In this document: one piece after another, positions 10,726-24,222 of the stretch
How the letters are laid out: each line of letters begins with the position of its first letter
Position numbering within the stretch: position 1 is the first letter of the stretch
Assembly: GCF_040939455.1 (NCBI RefSeq)
Contig: NC_134116.1
Coordinates: 45,771,400 to 45,835,399 of the forward strand
Source of the DNA: Microcebus murinus
Taxonomy: Eukaryota; Chordata; Mammalia; Primates; Cheirogaleidae
Direction: 5' to 3'
Length of the DNA stretch: 64,000 nucleotides
Position numbers and translations under genes: made by a program
The notes under the pieces: model-generated
Databases searched by the model: none
What the model was told of the DNA's origin: nothing
What the model saw: only the letters and a program-made list of their open reading frames with translations

Positions 10726-13014
10726 CTTAATAATTCAATTCACCAAGCAGAAATGTTAAGTACCTAGTTTAAGTGCAACTGTAAATCCCCTCTTAAAGAA
10801 AATGATACCATAGTTCCCTTTCTAAAGTTAATTTCTGAAGTAATGCCAAATATTCTGGAAAGGAATTTGGGAGGGTGTGAAGACACTCATTTAAAATGAT
10901 CCTTGGAGATCTTTTCCCCTATTCTTCTACATAAGCCAGTCATCAAACCCAAAAGAGGACCAGAGAGCACAGAGACTAAGTACTTTAGGTGTCTTGAGGA
11001 GTCATGTCTCATGTCATAATTAACATCTGTATTGCTATTCTTGTTAAGAAAGGGAAACAAGGAATATGTTAACACTTGGAAGTGCAGACATTCATTTCCT
11101 CCTCATCTTATTAGATCTGTCAAAACTATATTTTTGCATTTAAAACTGAAAAAAATTATAATGTATCACAAGTCACAGTGAAGAAATTTTCCTGTTAAGT
11201 ATGATTGGAATAATTAGAGAAGAAGAACCATAGAGCATTACCAGCACATAGTTTTTTGTAATCCACTTTAACATGAAATATAGAGATTTTTTTTATGTAT
11301 CTAGTTTTGTTAGCAAAGTTTCAGATGAATATATATGCATATACAAATGAAAGCAAAATGTCCAGTAAATACTAATTATGAAATCATTGAAACTACTTCA
11401 GAAAATTTCATGTCATTGATTTCTAGAATATATAATTTCCAATGTCTATATGGCATACTTTTCTATCTGAAAATATAAGTTCTTGAATTAATATGGGCTT
11501 TATCATGCAGGCACCATCAAGTATGCTAAATAAACAGAGGAAATGTGGCCTGTGCCTTTTTCTCTAATGACATGAAGAAAGCAGATGGCTCGAGAATAGA
11601 TGTGTCACTGCAAGGTGGTAAATCACAAACAGGGATAGATTGCCAGCTTACCTTAAATCCAGCCTGGTTTTCAGTTCTTACAGTTCCCTTAGAGCTGCCA
11701 TTCAAGTTGAACTTAGCGGTGTCAGATTTTTGATTAATGTGTTTAAACACTTAGACAGTATAGACAATGTGTGACAGACCGAGCTGTGGCCATTTTTACA
11801 ATCAATACTGATCATCCCAGCCAAAATGATCATAGGTTAATTTACATCTGTCATTGAGATAACCAGAGAGAATGGAATGGCTTGGCTTCTCTCCATTTAT
11901 TTGGTACATTTGCTTAGGGACTTGAATACTCTGAACCCAAATGTGTTTTCATAGACAAAAAGTGTTATAATAATAATAAAAAAAAAATCTAGCATGTCCT
12001 TCAAAACAATAGCAAAAATAATGTGATAACAATTTAACATAAATTACAAATAATGATAATAATCATATCTTCCATGTTCTCGAATATACAATATATGGCC
12101 CTGTTAATGTCATTGAGATCATTTTATGCATCTCACTCATAATTTAAATTGAATAACGTTGATGAGGCAGTCACATCACAGGCCTAAAATATTCTAGTCC
12201 ATTGCCACCAAAGCTAAGTATAGCAAACCCTGAGGCCTTAAGCAAGTGAAGAAACAAAGAACAGATAATAAGAAAGAAAACATCTACCTTATAGTGAGCT
12301 ATAGTGAAAAAACCTCAAGCAGCTCTAGAAAGAGAAAACACTAAAAAGTAACTTCAAATCTCATAGAAGTTCAGAAAACAGAGATAGGGTTTGCTTATCT
12401 TGTGGCTGGAGCAAATAGAATGGTTTTGTTTTGTTTTGTTTATTTTTTGAAGTAAATTCTTTGTATGTTTAGAAACATGACCTATTCACAGATAGTGACC
12501 ATTTTAATTAGACAAAAGAATGAAAACAAGTATGAATTTCAAGTATTGACCAGACCCTTTAGGCATTCAAAAGGCTCTGGATAGGTAGCCAACCAGACAA
12601 CACACTTCCAAAGAGCGCTAGCTCCTTGAACAGTAGTGATGGCCAGTAAGCAAAACTGTGGTTTAAATAAGTTCAAAAACGCTATCATGGTCATGTTTAC
12701 TTTCATCCATGCTCATCATGAGGTTTCCACCTTCAAAATCCTGATCTTTACATGAGAGAAATATAATTCACTGTTGTAATTTCTAGTACCTTTTGAGAAA
12801 TTAATTAGCATATAACCCTCTTGCACCCCACAAACAAGCAGATATTTTCAAAAAATCATTAAATCTTTATTTTATAGCAAGTAGAGTGATCTAATGGCTA
12901 ACTAACACCCAACTTCTGAGGAAAACCTTGGCTATGTCTCCTTATTCATGACTTTGGCTTTTTTCAACTTTATGTTTAGAATTTGAAAAGTAGTTTTTTA
13001 ATCACTGGTATATA
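10726..13014. other. Intronic DNA without recognised element
   Basis: AT-rich sequence. A short GTTTT run lies at about 12425-12441. The overlapping frames at 11526-11750 look like chance. No recognisable repeat family. Confidence 0.4.
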
Positions 13015-13096
13015 CAAGGGATGTCTGGAAAGTATCCAGCCATTGGTAATATAATAAGAATGGTTACATGGCTGGATACTTTCTGGACAGCCCTCA
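13015..13096. mobile_element. 82-bp mariner-like MITE (hairpin)
   Basis: Nearly the whole element is an inverted repeat. The left arm, 13015-13043, is paired by the right arm, 13068-13096: 24 of 29 positions match, and the inner 16 nt GAAAGTATCCAGCCAT are shared with only one early difference in the flanking bases. The spacer is 24 nt. TA dinucleotides flank both ends (13013-13014 and 13097-13098), as in Tc1/mariner insertion. Size and layout parallel MADE1, the 80-bp derivative of human Hsmar1, but the terminal sequence is different and also differs from the full mariner at 4.3-5.6 kb. Confidence 0.85.
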
Positions 13097-14022
13097 TATT
13101 TATATTTTGCTTCAGAGCCCAATCAGGCAAGATCATGTAGCAATGCCAGGTATATGTCTTAAGCTCTACCTAAGGTGTTTGTAGCATATTTAATTGAAAG
13201 GGGAATACATTTGATGCCTATAACAGCAATTACCAAAAAACCATGCTTTGGATTTAATGAAAAACACTCTTAAAGGGAAAGAGACTTAGTTCAGTAGGAT
13301 TGGTTAAAAGGAGAACACTGAAGCTATGGCTGCTGATCTTAAATTATCTATTTAATCTGTTTCATCTTCATTCATCTGTGATATATTTTAGTAAAATGAG
13401 GCTTGTAGAATTAATTAAGACCTATATAATATAGTCACATTAGCTAAAATGATACTACTGTCAACAAGGTAGCCCTACAAAAGCTAGCTTACAGATAAAT
13501 AGGTGGATACATACACATATAGTAACATATCCCCAAGTAGTTTATTAGTTATAACATGGTTATGAAATATGCTGTTTGTTGGAATTCCATTTACATTTCA
13601 CGCTGATAGGGAGAACATTTTGGAGTATTTCGGACAGATAAAATATACTCTTAGTAATTGATTTTGAACCAAATCCATACCAATTGTTCTAGACAACTTA
13701 ACTTTATAAATCTTGCCAAAGGTTCACAGATCTCAGAACCTTTGACTATCATCTAGATTAAAAAATAAAGGTTCACCGTGCAGTTCACTTCTATTAGAGA
13801 GAAACAAACTGACATCCTAAGCAGTATTGATAGTATTTGGCAAGGGCCAGCTGTCTTTTGATTTTATTGATGTGGTAGACTGAGGCACAGAGGCCAGGAA
13901 TCAAGTGCTTTAAACAGACTTAACTCTATCAGGTCCAAAAGACACAGACTGTGATTTATAAATTCACCAATAATTTTACTTGCAATCAATATAAACCTAG
14001 CTTAGTTATTTTGTAATGTTCT

Positions 14023-14111
14023 TTTTTTTTATTTCAGAATACTATGGGGGTCAAACACTTTGCTTACATATATTGCCTTTGTACCACCCAAGTCAGAGTG
14101 TAAACCAGCCC
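14023..14111 (-). mobile_element. Extremely truncated L1 3' end
   Basis: An 89-bp fragment: poly-T (the element's A tail) then 'atttcagaatactatggggg' and 'acatattgcctttgtaccac', the same 3' end as the L1 at 9.8 kb. Flanked by a 12-bp duplication, TTGTAATGTTCT (14011-14022) and TTGCAATATTCT (14112-14123), two mismatches, so the short length is original rather than due to later deletion. Confidence 0.8.
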
Positions 14112-14123
14112 TTGCAATATTCT

Positions 14124-16619
14124 CTGTAAGGTTCCCAGTGTGGTATTTGTTAAATACATAAAGTACAACATTTCAGGAATTTTTACTGAAACATTAAGAA
14201 GATGATGGAATATTTCATTCTCACTAGCTCACTTTTCATCAACTCACAAGGCTATTCTAAATTTTAAAATAATTTTCATTCTGACTTATTATCCTAATAA
14301 TTGGCTTACATATTACCTATGGTTAATAAGTAATATTGTTTTCAAGCTGATCATTCATGCCTGTCTGTGTTAGAGGTGGATGACTTTAAAGGATTTTGAA
14401 ATCCTGTTTAGACCAGTTAGGGCTTCAAATTTTGGATTCCAATTGGAAGTTTATCTCAAAGGCTATTTAATCATTTTATATCAGGTTTTTCCAAAATAAC
14501 AAAAACACTTTCCTGCATTTACTTTTGTTATTATTTGCTTTTTATATTACAAGTTATTTTGCTTCCTCATTTTCTGGTGTCCTAGATAGATTCTTTTGAA
14601 TCCTCCATAGCTCTTTCTAGGTTCTAGATGCATCTCCTTCTACTCTTGCCCTTTCAGGACTAGGGGTGGTAAGAGTTCCCTATTTTTGCCTCCTTCACCA
14701 TTCCTTATTAGCTCACTTTTGCCCAGCCCAGACTCCATAATGGGTTACTTCATTAAACTCTCTTCAATTAATCCGTTTGAGTGCCATCTCTTTTATGGCA
14801 GGACACTGAAAGATACCCAAGCTATGGCGGCACATAGGGAGGCATTCTTTCATATTGTGATTAAGTGCAAGCCTCAAGCCTTCTGTACCTCAGATTCACA
14901 TACATCTCCTATTGTGCCTCAAGCATTCATGTGCTTGGATTGAAATTGCTTTATAAGGCTCTTGCTGAAGTGTAGATATTCTTCCAAAGAATAACACTTA
15001 GCATTTTGGTCAATAATATTGTATATTAACAAGCTTATCAGAATAGTCAACCACCAGTTATACTCAAGGGATGGATTATTTTAATAAGATAGACTCAAAA
15101 ATAATAAAAACAAGTTTCATTGTAAAGCAAGAACAGATCTAGATAGGAAGAAAATGTGATTAGTCATAACTCCTCAGAAAAAGTTATGGAAATAACCCAG
15201 AAGAAGCAAAAAGACAACCTTTCAAAAGATAAGGTCAAATTTTGCTTAACAAGTTTTTTTTTTTTTTTTTTTTTTTTTACTAGATATAGAACTTAATGGC
15301 AGTCTCTCTGCTGCTTCCATTGTGTTTTCTTACATTTACCAAGATACGTTATTCTGAGTGTGATGTAGGTTTTCCTAAAATTTTTCATGTAAATTTTATC
15401 TTTATCTTAAAGGACAAAACTACTAATAAACTAGTAACATACTAAAGAAGTGTAAGTTCTTTCATCAGAAAGTGCTAATCAATGACTAGCAATAAACAGA
15501 GTAGAAAATATTGTAGAAAATCTTAGCCAAATTTATAAAGATGTTAAAAAATTCACATGCAATATTTATCATTTTAAGGGAGAAACCTCTCTTTCAAAGG
15601 CTTGTATTAATGAAGTAATTTCTCTGGATTTGCAAGGTGTGTTCAGAGATAAACATATACTTTAGATTGGAATAGGTAATCCTCCTATGTATCACCCTGA
15701 GAGGGCAAGATTTCTCTCTAAAAACTCTATTATACAGGCCATTTTCAATAATGGAGTATTGGTATTTTTAACAGTTCCCTTAGGAGATTCTTTCAAAATA
15801 TAACATTTGATTTCTTCTCATTTTTAGAGCAGTATTTCTTTTATGTACAACTGAGTTTAAGCAATGAATTGCACAATAACATTCTATATTCATTCTAATA
15901 TGACATATTAGCCCTTTTTAAAATCACCTATTGCCCTACACTTTATGAAAAGTAATTGCATCCCTTATTATTATAAGCCAATATATTTATAGAGTCTAAG
16001 CTACTTTTAAAATTTCAGTACATTTGCTATACATTTTTTTTAAATCCTCCCACTTACTTGAACCTACCCGTACCAAAGGGCAGGTAGTTATCTGTATCTC
16101 ATTAGATCTCTGCCTCAGTATAATTGCTAATAATTACTATGGTGTCTTCAGGCTTTAAATAATTGTTTTGTTATGTATCCTCTGAATCTGGATTTCTGAA
16201 GACATCTAAGGAGCTTTGTTGGCTAAAAGAATTATGAACTGTCTGGCATGATTAGATGGTTAGGTGGGATATAAGAAACGATCTAATTATGTTTTATGTT
16301 GGGGAATTTTCAGTTGCTTCAACTCCCAAGTAAGGTAGAATATATAAGTGCTTTTGGATACAGCCATTTTGCCCTTGTTAATACCATGTGTATATTCCAA
16401 ATATTATTTTAGGAAAATTTTGTGCTTTGAATTCTCATCAGTGTTTCTCATATACAGGTTAAAAGTGTCAATGTTATTAACTATTTTCTCAATGTAAATT
16501 ATTTGCAACATAATATTTTGCATATAGTCCTTTTGTTGTTGTTGTTGTTGTTGTTGTTAGCTCAAGGACATGAGACTCATCACAAACTTCATTTTTTTCT
16601 TCTAAATGTATCCAGTAAT
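14124..16619. other. Intronic DNA without recognised element
   Basis: AT-rich sequence with a poly-T run of about 25 nt at 15254-15278 and a (TTG)n run of about 26 nt at 16533-16558. The 85-codon frame at 14686-14943 has no recognisable motif. No gene seen. Confidence 0.4.
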
Positions 16620-17129
16620 TATCAACAATGTGCAAGGCCATGGTAACAAATGTTGAGGATGTAGCTATCAAAAAACAAAGTGCCTGACTTTTTGGTGCTT
16701 ACTCTCTAGTGTGAGAGATAGATGATTACCAAATAAGTACATTGTGAAAAGTAGTGATGAGTGCTCTCAAGGAAAATAAAGTTGGGTAAGGTGATAAAGA
16801 ATGACTGGATAGGCCGGGCGCTGTGGCTCACGCCTGTAATCCTAGCTCTTGGGAGGCCGAGGCGGGCGGATTGCCCAAGGTCAGGAGTTCAAAACCAGCC
16901 TGAGCAAGAGCGAGACCCCGTCTCTACTATAAATAGAAAGAAATTAATTGGCCAACTGATATATATATATATAAAAATTAGCCGGGCATGGTGGCGCATG
17001 CCTGTAGTCCCAGCTACCCGGGAGGCTGAGGCAGAAGGATCACTCGAGCCCAGGAGTTTGAGGTTGCTGTGAGCTAGGCTGACGCCACGGCACTCACTCT
17101 AGCCTGGGCAACAAAGCGAGACTCTGTCT

Positions 17130-17162
<33 letters not shown>

Positions 17163-17510
17163 ATGACTGGATAGAAGGTATTATTATCATTCAAGGTGGT
17201 TAGGAAATGCCTCTATGAAGAAATGACTTTTGAGGGGACTCCTAAATTAGGTGAAGTCATCCTAAGGCCAATAAAAATAGTCCAGGCATAAATAATAGCA
17301 AATCCAAAGACCCCAAGACCATATTGAACTTGGTATATTTAAGGCACAACAAGAAATGTGGTTGTACAGAGTAGGGGAGTATAGAGAGAGAAGTAGGGCA
17401 TGAGATCAGAGAGTTTGACAGGAACCAGATTGTGAGGGGCTCTCTGGGCCATGGAAAGGAATGTGGTTTTACCCATATGTGATGGGAAGCAGGGGAGAAA
17501 GGCATCCTGC
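16620..17510 (-). repeat. L2 LINE relic, interrupted by an Alu
   Basis: Reverse-oriented L2 wording: 'aggggctctctgggccatgg', 'ttttacccatatgtgatggg' near 17440-17490, and the upstream half 'gcttactctctagtg...gatgattaccaaataagtaca'. The Alu at 16812-17160 splits it, so the L2 is older. Diverged; edges approximate. Confidence 0.6.
16812..17160 (+). mobile_element. Young lemur-type Alu with perfect TSD
   Basis: Full-length dimer starting GGCCGGGCGCTGTGGCTCAC, with many CpGs still intact, a central 'attggccaactgatatatat' linker, a right arm ending in 'gctgacgccacggcactcac', and an uninterrupted A tail of about 30 nt. The 13-bp target duplication GAATGACTGGATA is identical on both sides (16799-16811 and 17161-17173). 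CpG retention, pure tail and perfect duplication all point to a recent insertion. It is the youngest-looking element in the window and its best lineage marker. Confidence 0.95.
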
Positions 17511-17520
17511 TTTACATACT

Positions 17521-17970
17521 GTGTTAGGCTGAATAATAGTCCCCCAAATATATTAATATCTACATTTTAGTCCCCATAACGTGTGGATACTTAAGCTTAC
17601 ATGACAAACAGGACTGTGCGAATGTGATTAAGGAACGCATTTTGAGGTAAGGAGATAGTGGTCCTTCCGAGAGGGGTGCAGTAGGAGTCAGAGGAGAAGG
17701 TGATGTGATAACAGAAGTAGAGATTGGAAAGATGTGTTTTGAAGATGGAGAAAGGAGCCACACACCAGGGAACACAGATGAGAAGGTGAAAAAAGGAAAG
17801 AGAATGTATTTTCTCCTCACAATTTCTAGAAGGAACCACCTCTGTAGACACCTTGACTTTGTCCCAGTGAAACTGACGAACCCCAATAATGTAAGCAAAT
17901 AAATGCATATTGTTTTAAGCCACTAAATTTGTGGTAATTTGTTACACTGCTAACAGGAACAAATACAAGC
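17521..17970 (+). mobile_element. MLT1-type MaLR solo LTR
   Basis: Opens 'tgttaggctgaataatagtc', contains 'gacaaacaggactgtgcgaatgtgattaagg' (written in parts), and closes with 'taagccactaaatttgtggtaatttgttac', all MLT1 hallmarks. No internal region adjoins it. Old and diverged. A polyadenylation-type AATAAA is at about 17898. Confidence 0.8.
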
Positions 17971-18149
17971 ATGCTACCTCTATGTAGAGATTGGAGAATA
18001 GAATGTAGAAACAGTGAGAGAAAGGATTTCTGTTAAGAAATGAGAGGGGCTTGGGCTGATGAGTTTGCAGTTGATAAACTAAAGGCTTGCCAAGTGTTTG
18101 GCTGTGTGATTCCAGTTAAAGGCAGATGCTATCTTTAGGTGTTTCCTAT

Positions 18150-18690
18150 TGCTAAGTAACAAATTACCACAGATTTAACAGCATATAGCAACACAAATGT
18201 ATCATCCCAGTTGTCATCCATTTATAATTTCATGAGTCCAGGTGGGCTCAATATGCTTAGTTAGGGTCTCACAAGGCTGAAATCAAGGTATCAGCTCGAC
18301 CAGACTCTTACCTGGAGGCACCAAAGAAGAATCCTCTTCCAGTTCATTCAGATTGTTGGCAGAATTCGGTTCCTTATGGTTGTCAGACTGAGATCCCTGT
18401 TGTGCTGGCTGCCCCATGTTGGGGTTGCTCTCAGCTATGAGAGGCTGCTCTCAGATACTTTCCATTTGGTTCCTTATATATTTAATGCCAGCAATAGCAC
18501 ATCAAATCCTTCTTGTGCTTGGAATCTGATCTTTCATCTGCTACTGGCTGGAGGAAATGCTCTGCTTAGAAAGGGCTCAAGTGATTAAATTAGTCCTGCC
18601 CAGGATCTCTTTGGTTCAACTAAAGGTCAACTGATTAGTAACTTTATTACATCTACAAAACTCCTTTTGCCATATAATTTAAAAATATTG
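18150..18690 (-). mobile_element. MaLR-like LTR relic, reverse orientation
   Basis: 'aacaaattaccacagattta' near the left edge is the complement of the MLT1 3' end. It continues with 'gggtctcacaaggctgaaat', 'ttgttggcagaattcggttcc' and, at the right, 'ggtcaactgattagtaactt'. This fits an MLT1-like LTR in the opposite direction to the one at 17.5 kb. Family uncertain. Confidence 0.5.
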
Positions 18691-19169
18691 GTGCAATATC
18701 TTATCATATTAGGCTAGAAAATATTGAGAGGAGGGGCATTTTAGATTTTTTCCTAACAGGTGCTAAAGGTGACTCTAGCTTTTTGTGTGTTCTTTTTTTT
18801 TCTTAGTAGAACAACCAGGTGATCAATGTGACATGTACAAAGTCATGGGAATTAGCAGTTTTGCAGAAAGAAAATAAACGCAAGCTTTATGTAACTTGAC
18901 AATGCCAATTACTAAATCAATGATAATGACAAATAGGTAGTCAAATATACCAATATGGCCTGTAGAAGAAAGGTAAAGGGCTGGAAATATAAATTGGGGG
19001 AATGACCGGCATATATATGGTATGTAAGGCCACATAATTGTGTCAGCCCACATTGGGGAGTATAGATAAAGAGCACCAAGCATGCCAGCATTTAGGGGTC
19101 TGGAAAAGGCTGTGGCACCATCAAAGGAAACTGAAGCAGAAAGGCTACTGATGAACTGGAGAAATCAGG

Positions 19170-19350
19170 AGAATGTGATAGCACCTGGGGAACTTGTTAG
19201 AGTTCAACATTCTTGGACTCCACCCCAAACCTACTGAATCAGAATTTCCATATGTTTCCATATGGGATCAGCAATGTATGTGCTAAAAAGTCCTCCATCT
19301 AACTCTGACACATGATGATGTCTGACAACTTTAGTTGTCTACACCACTGG
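19170..19350. repeat. MER5-like hAT DNA transposon relic
   Basis: 'gcacctggggaacttgttag', 'actccaccccaaacctactg' and 'aatcagaatttcc' follow the MER5A order. The right end decays toward 'caccactggg'. Non-autonomous fossil, edges approximate. Confidence 0.55.
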
Positions 19351-19382
19351 GAAAGGACAAAGTGAAATGAGATAAGTCCTCA

Positions 19383-19550
19383 ACATTCTTACATTTCAAA
19401 GTGTGATTTTTAAACATCATGAGCAGCATCACTTGAGAAATTGTTAGATATGCAGGGACTGAGGACTCACTTTGACTTGCTGAATCAGAATCTGCATTTT
19501 AATAATTTTCCCAGGTGACTCACATGCATATTAACATTTGAGAACCACTG
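19383..19550. repeat. MER5-like hAT DNA transposon relic (second copy)
   Basis: 'catcacttgagaaattgttaga', 'tgctgaatcagaatctgcat' (in parts) and the terminal 'cacatgcatattaacatttgagaaccactg' describe a MER5-type element with a good right terminus at 19550. It lies only 30 bp beyond a similar copy. Confidence 0.65.
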
Positions 19551-19559
19551 AGCTAAGAT

Positions 19560-22500
19560 ATATTAACTCAAGGTGACGGTAAGACAATCCAGGTGAAAAC
19601 ATACGCACATACACCTACAGGGACAATAACTGATGTTTTATTCCATTTTTAAAATAATCTTTCAGATGTCTTTTTAAAGTAATTAAATTATTATGTCTTT
19701 AAATCCTTAATAACTTAGTAAAGTATTTTCCTCAATTTGCCCAATGCTTAAAATCACCTGGGATAACTCTCCAATTCCTCTGAAGACCATGAGAAGTAGA
19801 ATTCCTAGTCCAGAGACTAGGACGGAAACAAACCTGCACTTGTAAGTGCCCAGGTAAAAATTGTCAGAGACTGCCAGGTCTGAAAATAAACTTCACCAGT
19901 TTTTCCTTCCCTCATTCTTATTAAATATCCCTGGAATACAGGAAACAGTGGACATTGTGCAAAGGCAAACTACTTCACAAGTTTGTGTACTCTAGGCTTG
20001 GATTCAGACACGCAACTGCAACTTTTTTTAAGGGGCTAAAAGATTATATAAATTGCTTGTTTATTTTTAACTTGGATTTCAGCCTGAAATCAATCTCTAA
20101 AAAATACTTCATTGCTTTACATCTTAGATCTGCTCTTCAAACTGTGTTCCACATCAAACAACGTTTTACAAGTTTGTCTAAGAAACAATGCAAATTCCAA
20201 GAAATGGAGAGTAATTCAGGAGATATCAATATATAAATAAGTTTCTAAAACAAAAACATCAAATGCAATGAAAAGAAAGGAACTATAGAAGAAAGTAAAT
20301 ATGATCTGTAATAATGTAAATAAGGTATTTCACATCAAGCAATTTGGTTAAAATTTGAAAGTTAGTTTAAATAATCAATGAAGGTCTGCCTCATTAGGCT
20401 ATTGTCATTCAATTAATTGCAAGGTAAAAGACTATGAAGAATACATAAAATTATGGGAGACAATTTTCTTTTCAGCATTTAGTTTTAGCAGATGAAGAAA
20501 AGGCAGCTGATATTCATACCATACAGACGAAGGCTGAAGATGTATAAGGAAGTGCTCTTCATTCTTTGTGAGCTATAAAGTCTGTTCAAATAGCAATATC
20601 CTCTCTGGCAGAGAATCTGCTGCTTGGTGCGGCCATGTGTTATTGTATTTGGACTGTCTCCATCTGCAAACGTTGACTTTTCATCTGTGACCAGCAAAAA
20701 AAATCTGTATGAGGAACGTGTAAAACATTTAATCCCTGTTTACTTGTTAACCAAAGCTTTTGTCAAATTCTGGTGGTATGGGTTTTTGTATTTTGTTTCT
20801 CAAGGTTACTATAGATGCATTCCCAAATGCAGAGCTAAAATTCTGATAAAAACCATTAGGTTTTTATTTAGATCTAAAAATATAGTTATTCCAAATATAA
20901 TTTCACATTCCAAAACCTAAATGCAACCTCAGCAATAGAGTAATCTGCCAGAACAATAGTATTATAATTTATATGCCTTATCATGAGCTCTCATTAGTAA
21001 AATGAACTAACATCAGAAAGTTTGATTATCTGGTAATACTGATAACAAAACACAGTGATATTTAATTAAGGGATAAAAGAAGGTATAGAGGTCATGCATC
21101 AAAATCTAGTTTTTTTCACTCAATTTATAGATGAGAGACTGGGAGCTAGAAAATCTAAAATTACTTTCTCAAAGTCTATACTAATTCACTCTTCTACTAA
21201 AGTTAAAATCTATTTGTCTGTTTGCCCTAGCTATAATGATCATGTGACTTGAGATTTCTGGATTGGTTCTGATTTTATATATCCTATGCTACAATCTTTT
21301 GAACCTAACATGAGCTGAATCAGAAATTGAATATATTAATGAATGAATGGAAAACATTTCTCCCTGAAATATACTGAAATTTGCCATATCTATCTTTGGA
21401 TTTAGGCTGCCCACATAACTATTCTATATAATTTCATACAAAATCTGAATTACAATGGCAGTGAAACTCACACCCTCTGGTTGTTTTTCAGTATAAGAAC
21501 AGAGCAATAACTAAATAACTATTCCCATGTGGCATTGATTTAAAAGCACCAGTTGGGCATAAAATCAAGTGGTTTGGAGTAGAAATAGTATCCAAAGGAA
21601 ATGAGGGCAATGGTGAACAATTTTCAGTTCTTCATGCCAACTGTCCTATTTGAAATTAATTTTTAACATGTTTAGATTTGACGCAAATTAACTGATTTCA
21701 TTTGTAATAACAACTGTTCAATAAATGTAGAACATGATGATGGAATAGCAGATAATAGGCTATCCCAAGTGAATTTGCCTCTGACATTTCTTTCAGGTCC
21801 CTCCAGATTTATATAAACCTTTAGCTTTCTATTCAAGGTAATCCACACACAAAAAAGTTAAATTGTTACACTTTATCTCAAAAAATATACATATATAAAT
21901 AAACAGAGGGTTAAAATGAGCTGGTAAAAATACCAAATTTTGTTGTATTAGTATCCTAGAGACATTAAAATTAATTTAAAATGAGTGAGTGAAAATGTTT
22001 TTTTTTTTTCCTTGAAATTCTGTTATAGGAAGATTGGTTAAGGCCAAGAGCAAGTATGAAAATTAAGATTTTTCTTAGCATATAAATAATAGCAAGTACA
22101 AGGCAAAATCATAGAGTAAAGGTCTACATAAAAAGGACATTTCTTTAAAACACTACTCTGCCTAAATGTCAGGCAAACTACTTTAGCAAATCTAAATCAG
22201 TGGACATATCTTTTATTTTAAGGTGTTCAGTAATGCACAAGTCTTTGCATACTATACATTCATGCTAATGTAAAGTCTTGGGGAAATACAGCAAAACTGG
22301 AATTTAAGAACAAATGTTTTTCATAAAAGTAGTGATAGATGTTCTTACCACAAAAAATACTTTGTAACATGACAATCAGAAGGGTATTACATCAAAGAGG
22401 AATTTTTTCTATTATAAAAATGGAACAATATGAAAAATTAAGTGAAATGTGACAAATTTGTCCCAAAATTATACAAAAATGACTTATCTATTTTACAATT

Positions 22501-24059
22501 CAATTTTGGCAGTCTGTTAAGATTTATTTACCTAGCAATAAAAATTATAAGAAAAATTAATTCATAGAAAAGGCCAAAACCTCATATAGGATGATGTCCA
22601 ACCAGAAATGTAAAATGTCTGATGATTTTTTTCAGTTTTGTTTTTTTTTTTTTTTAAATATCAGTTTCTAGTTTTGAAATTAAAGGGTCTTAAATAGTCG
22701 GGTTGAAAAGTATTTGGTCAATAGACCAGAAGCTCTTTGTTAATTACAACATTACAGCACTGAACTAATCAATGAAGTAATGGTTCTGCTTCTTAGTATA
22801 ATAAAATGACATCAAGGACCACTTAAGTATCCTACCATGTAAATATTGCTAGAGTTCCATTAATTTGGATTGTTTCACATTTTAAATTCACATCTTTAAA
22901 GATCAGTAATTTGGGCAACTTTCTGACAGCTATTAATGCCTAAACCTTTGGAAAATATTTTGTTTGGTTTTGAGTGAGAAGATGAGTTGTATGAAGATGA
23001 AGAGGGAAATACTTTGACACATGATATAATTATTAACTGAGACAATTTTCCAGAAGCTTGTTATTATGTGCCTTTGTTTTTTATTTCAACATTTAAATGC
23101 AGAAACAGATGGCTTGTACAGTCTTATCAGTACTTGAATTTTTTTTACATTCAAAAACAAAGAAAGATAACCAAACTCATAGATTGAAGATTGTGAAAGG
23201 GAAACCAAGAATTTGAGTTTTAAAATAAACCAATAAATGATTTAGTGTTAAAAATTATGATAGAGGATTTTAATTACTTTTAAAAGAAAGGAAATAAATT
23301 AGTGTAATGCTGAAATTATAGAAAGTATTTATAAGCAGTTTGGAATCCTGATCGGGATCAGGGTTCTAAACAGATATTACATAATGGATGTACCACAAAC
23401 AGGAAATTATACAACTTATTAAAAAGTTGGAGAAACAGAAAAAATACACATAATCATGATTGCACATGCATAAACACACCCACACATAAGATCTCAAAAC
23501 ATCTAATAAGGATCCAACACAGTGACACATGTGATGCATGTTGGGTTTCAATAAATATTTGTTGAGAGGATGTATGAATGAAAAATATACGTATTCATCT
23601 ATTAAGACAATTACTTACAGTAATAATAAAAATTATATTTCAAAGCTAAAGAATTATTGTTTAGTGCCATTGTGCGTGCCCAGCCTGAGATGGATCTTTA
23701 CAACTTATCCAACAATTGGCTACCTAAGATACTTACCTAGGAATCTATAAAACTTCCATAAATTTATTTATAGGTTTTATCAAAATGTGTCAAGTTGATT
23801 TACAGAAATGAATCATGGGAAGTACAGTTCTCAAATAACAATTAATATTATTTATTGAAAATAATTCTGTATTTTGAAAGTTAAAGATTTTATATAATAC
23901 ACAAAAAATTTAACTGTAAATTGTCTTAAATTGACAATTATCTATAAGGAAACGTAATAAATGATATAACTTGGAATGAAGTCAGTTTGTTATCTGAAAA
24001 AAAAAAAAACTTCTCTAAATCAGTTGAATTACTTCCCAATGACATCTTTTACATCCCTG
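19560..24059. other. Long AT-rich intronic stretch
   Basis: 4.5 kb with no recognised transposable element except a possible L2 tail at about 23540-23585 ('caataaatatttgttgagag...gaatgaa'). Several 70-98 codon frames (19955-20236, 20624-20920) carry no known motif. Low repeat content leaves room for conserved non-coding elements, but none can be called from one sequence. Confidence 0.4.
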
Positions 24060-24222
24060 TCACTTCAGTGCTGTTAAGGCAATTTTTTGTTTCCCAATAT
24101 AAATCATAGATCCCTGGGGTAGTGTTGACATCTGTTTTGTTCACAGCTATATTCTTGGTGCCTATCATAGTTCCAGCCCATAGTACATGCTCAGTAAATG
24201 TTTGTGGAATAAATAAATGTTA
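24060..24222 (+). repeat. L2 3' end
   Basis: 'gttttgttcacagctatattcttggtgcc' and 'agtacatgctcagtaaatgtttgtggaataaataaatg' (written in parts) follow the L2 3' terminus. Old relic. Confidence 0.7.

Noticed and set aside
17560..17908. 103-112 codon minus frames
   Set aside because: Antisense of an MLT1 LTR, with no coding features.
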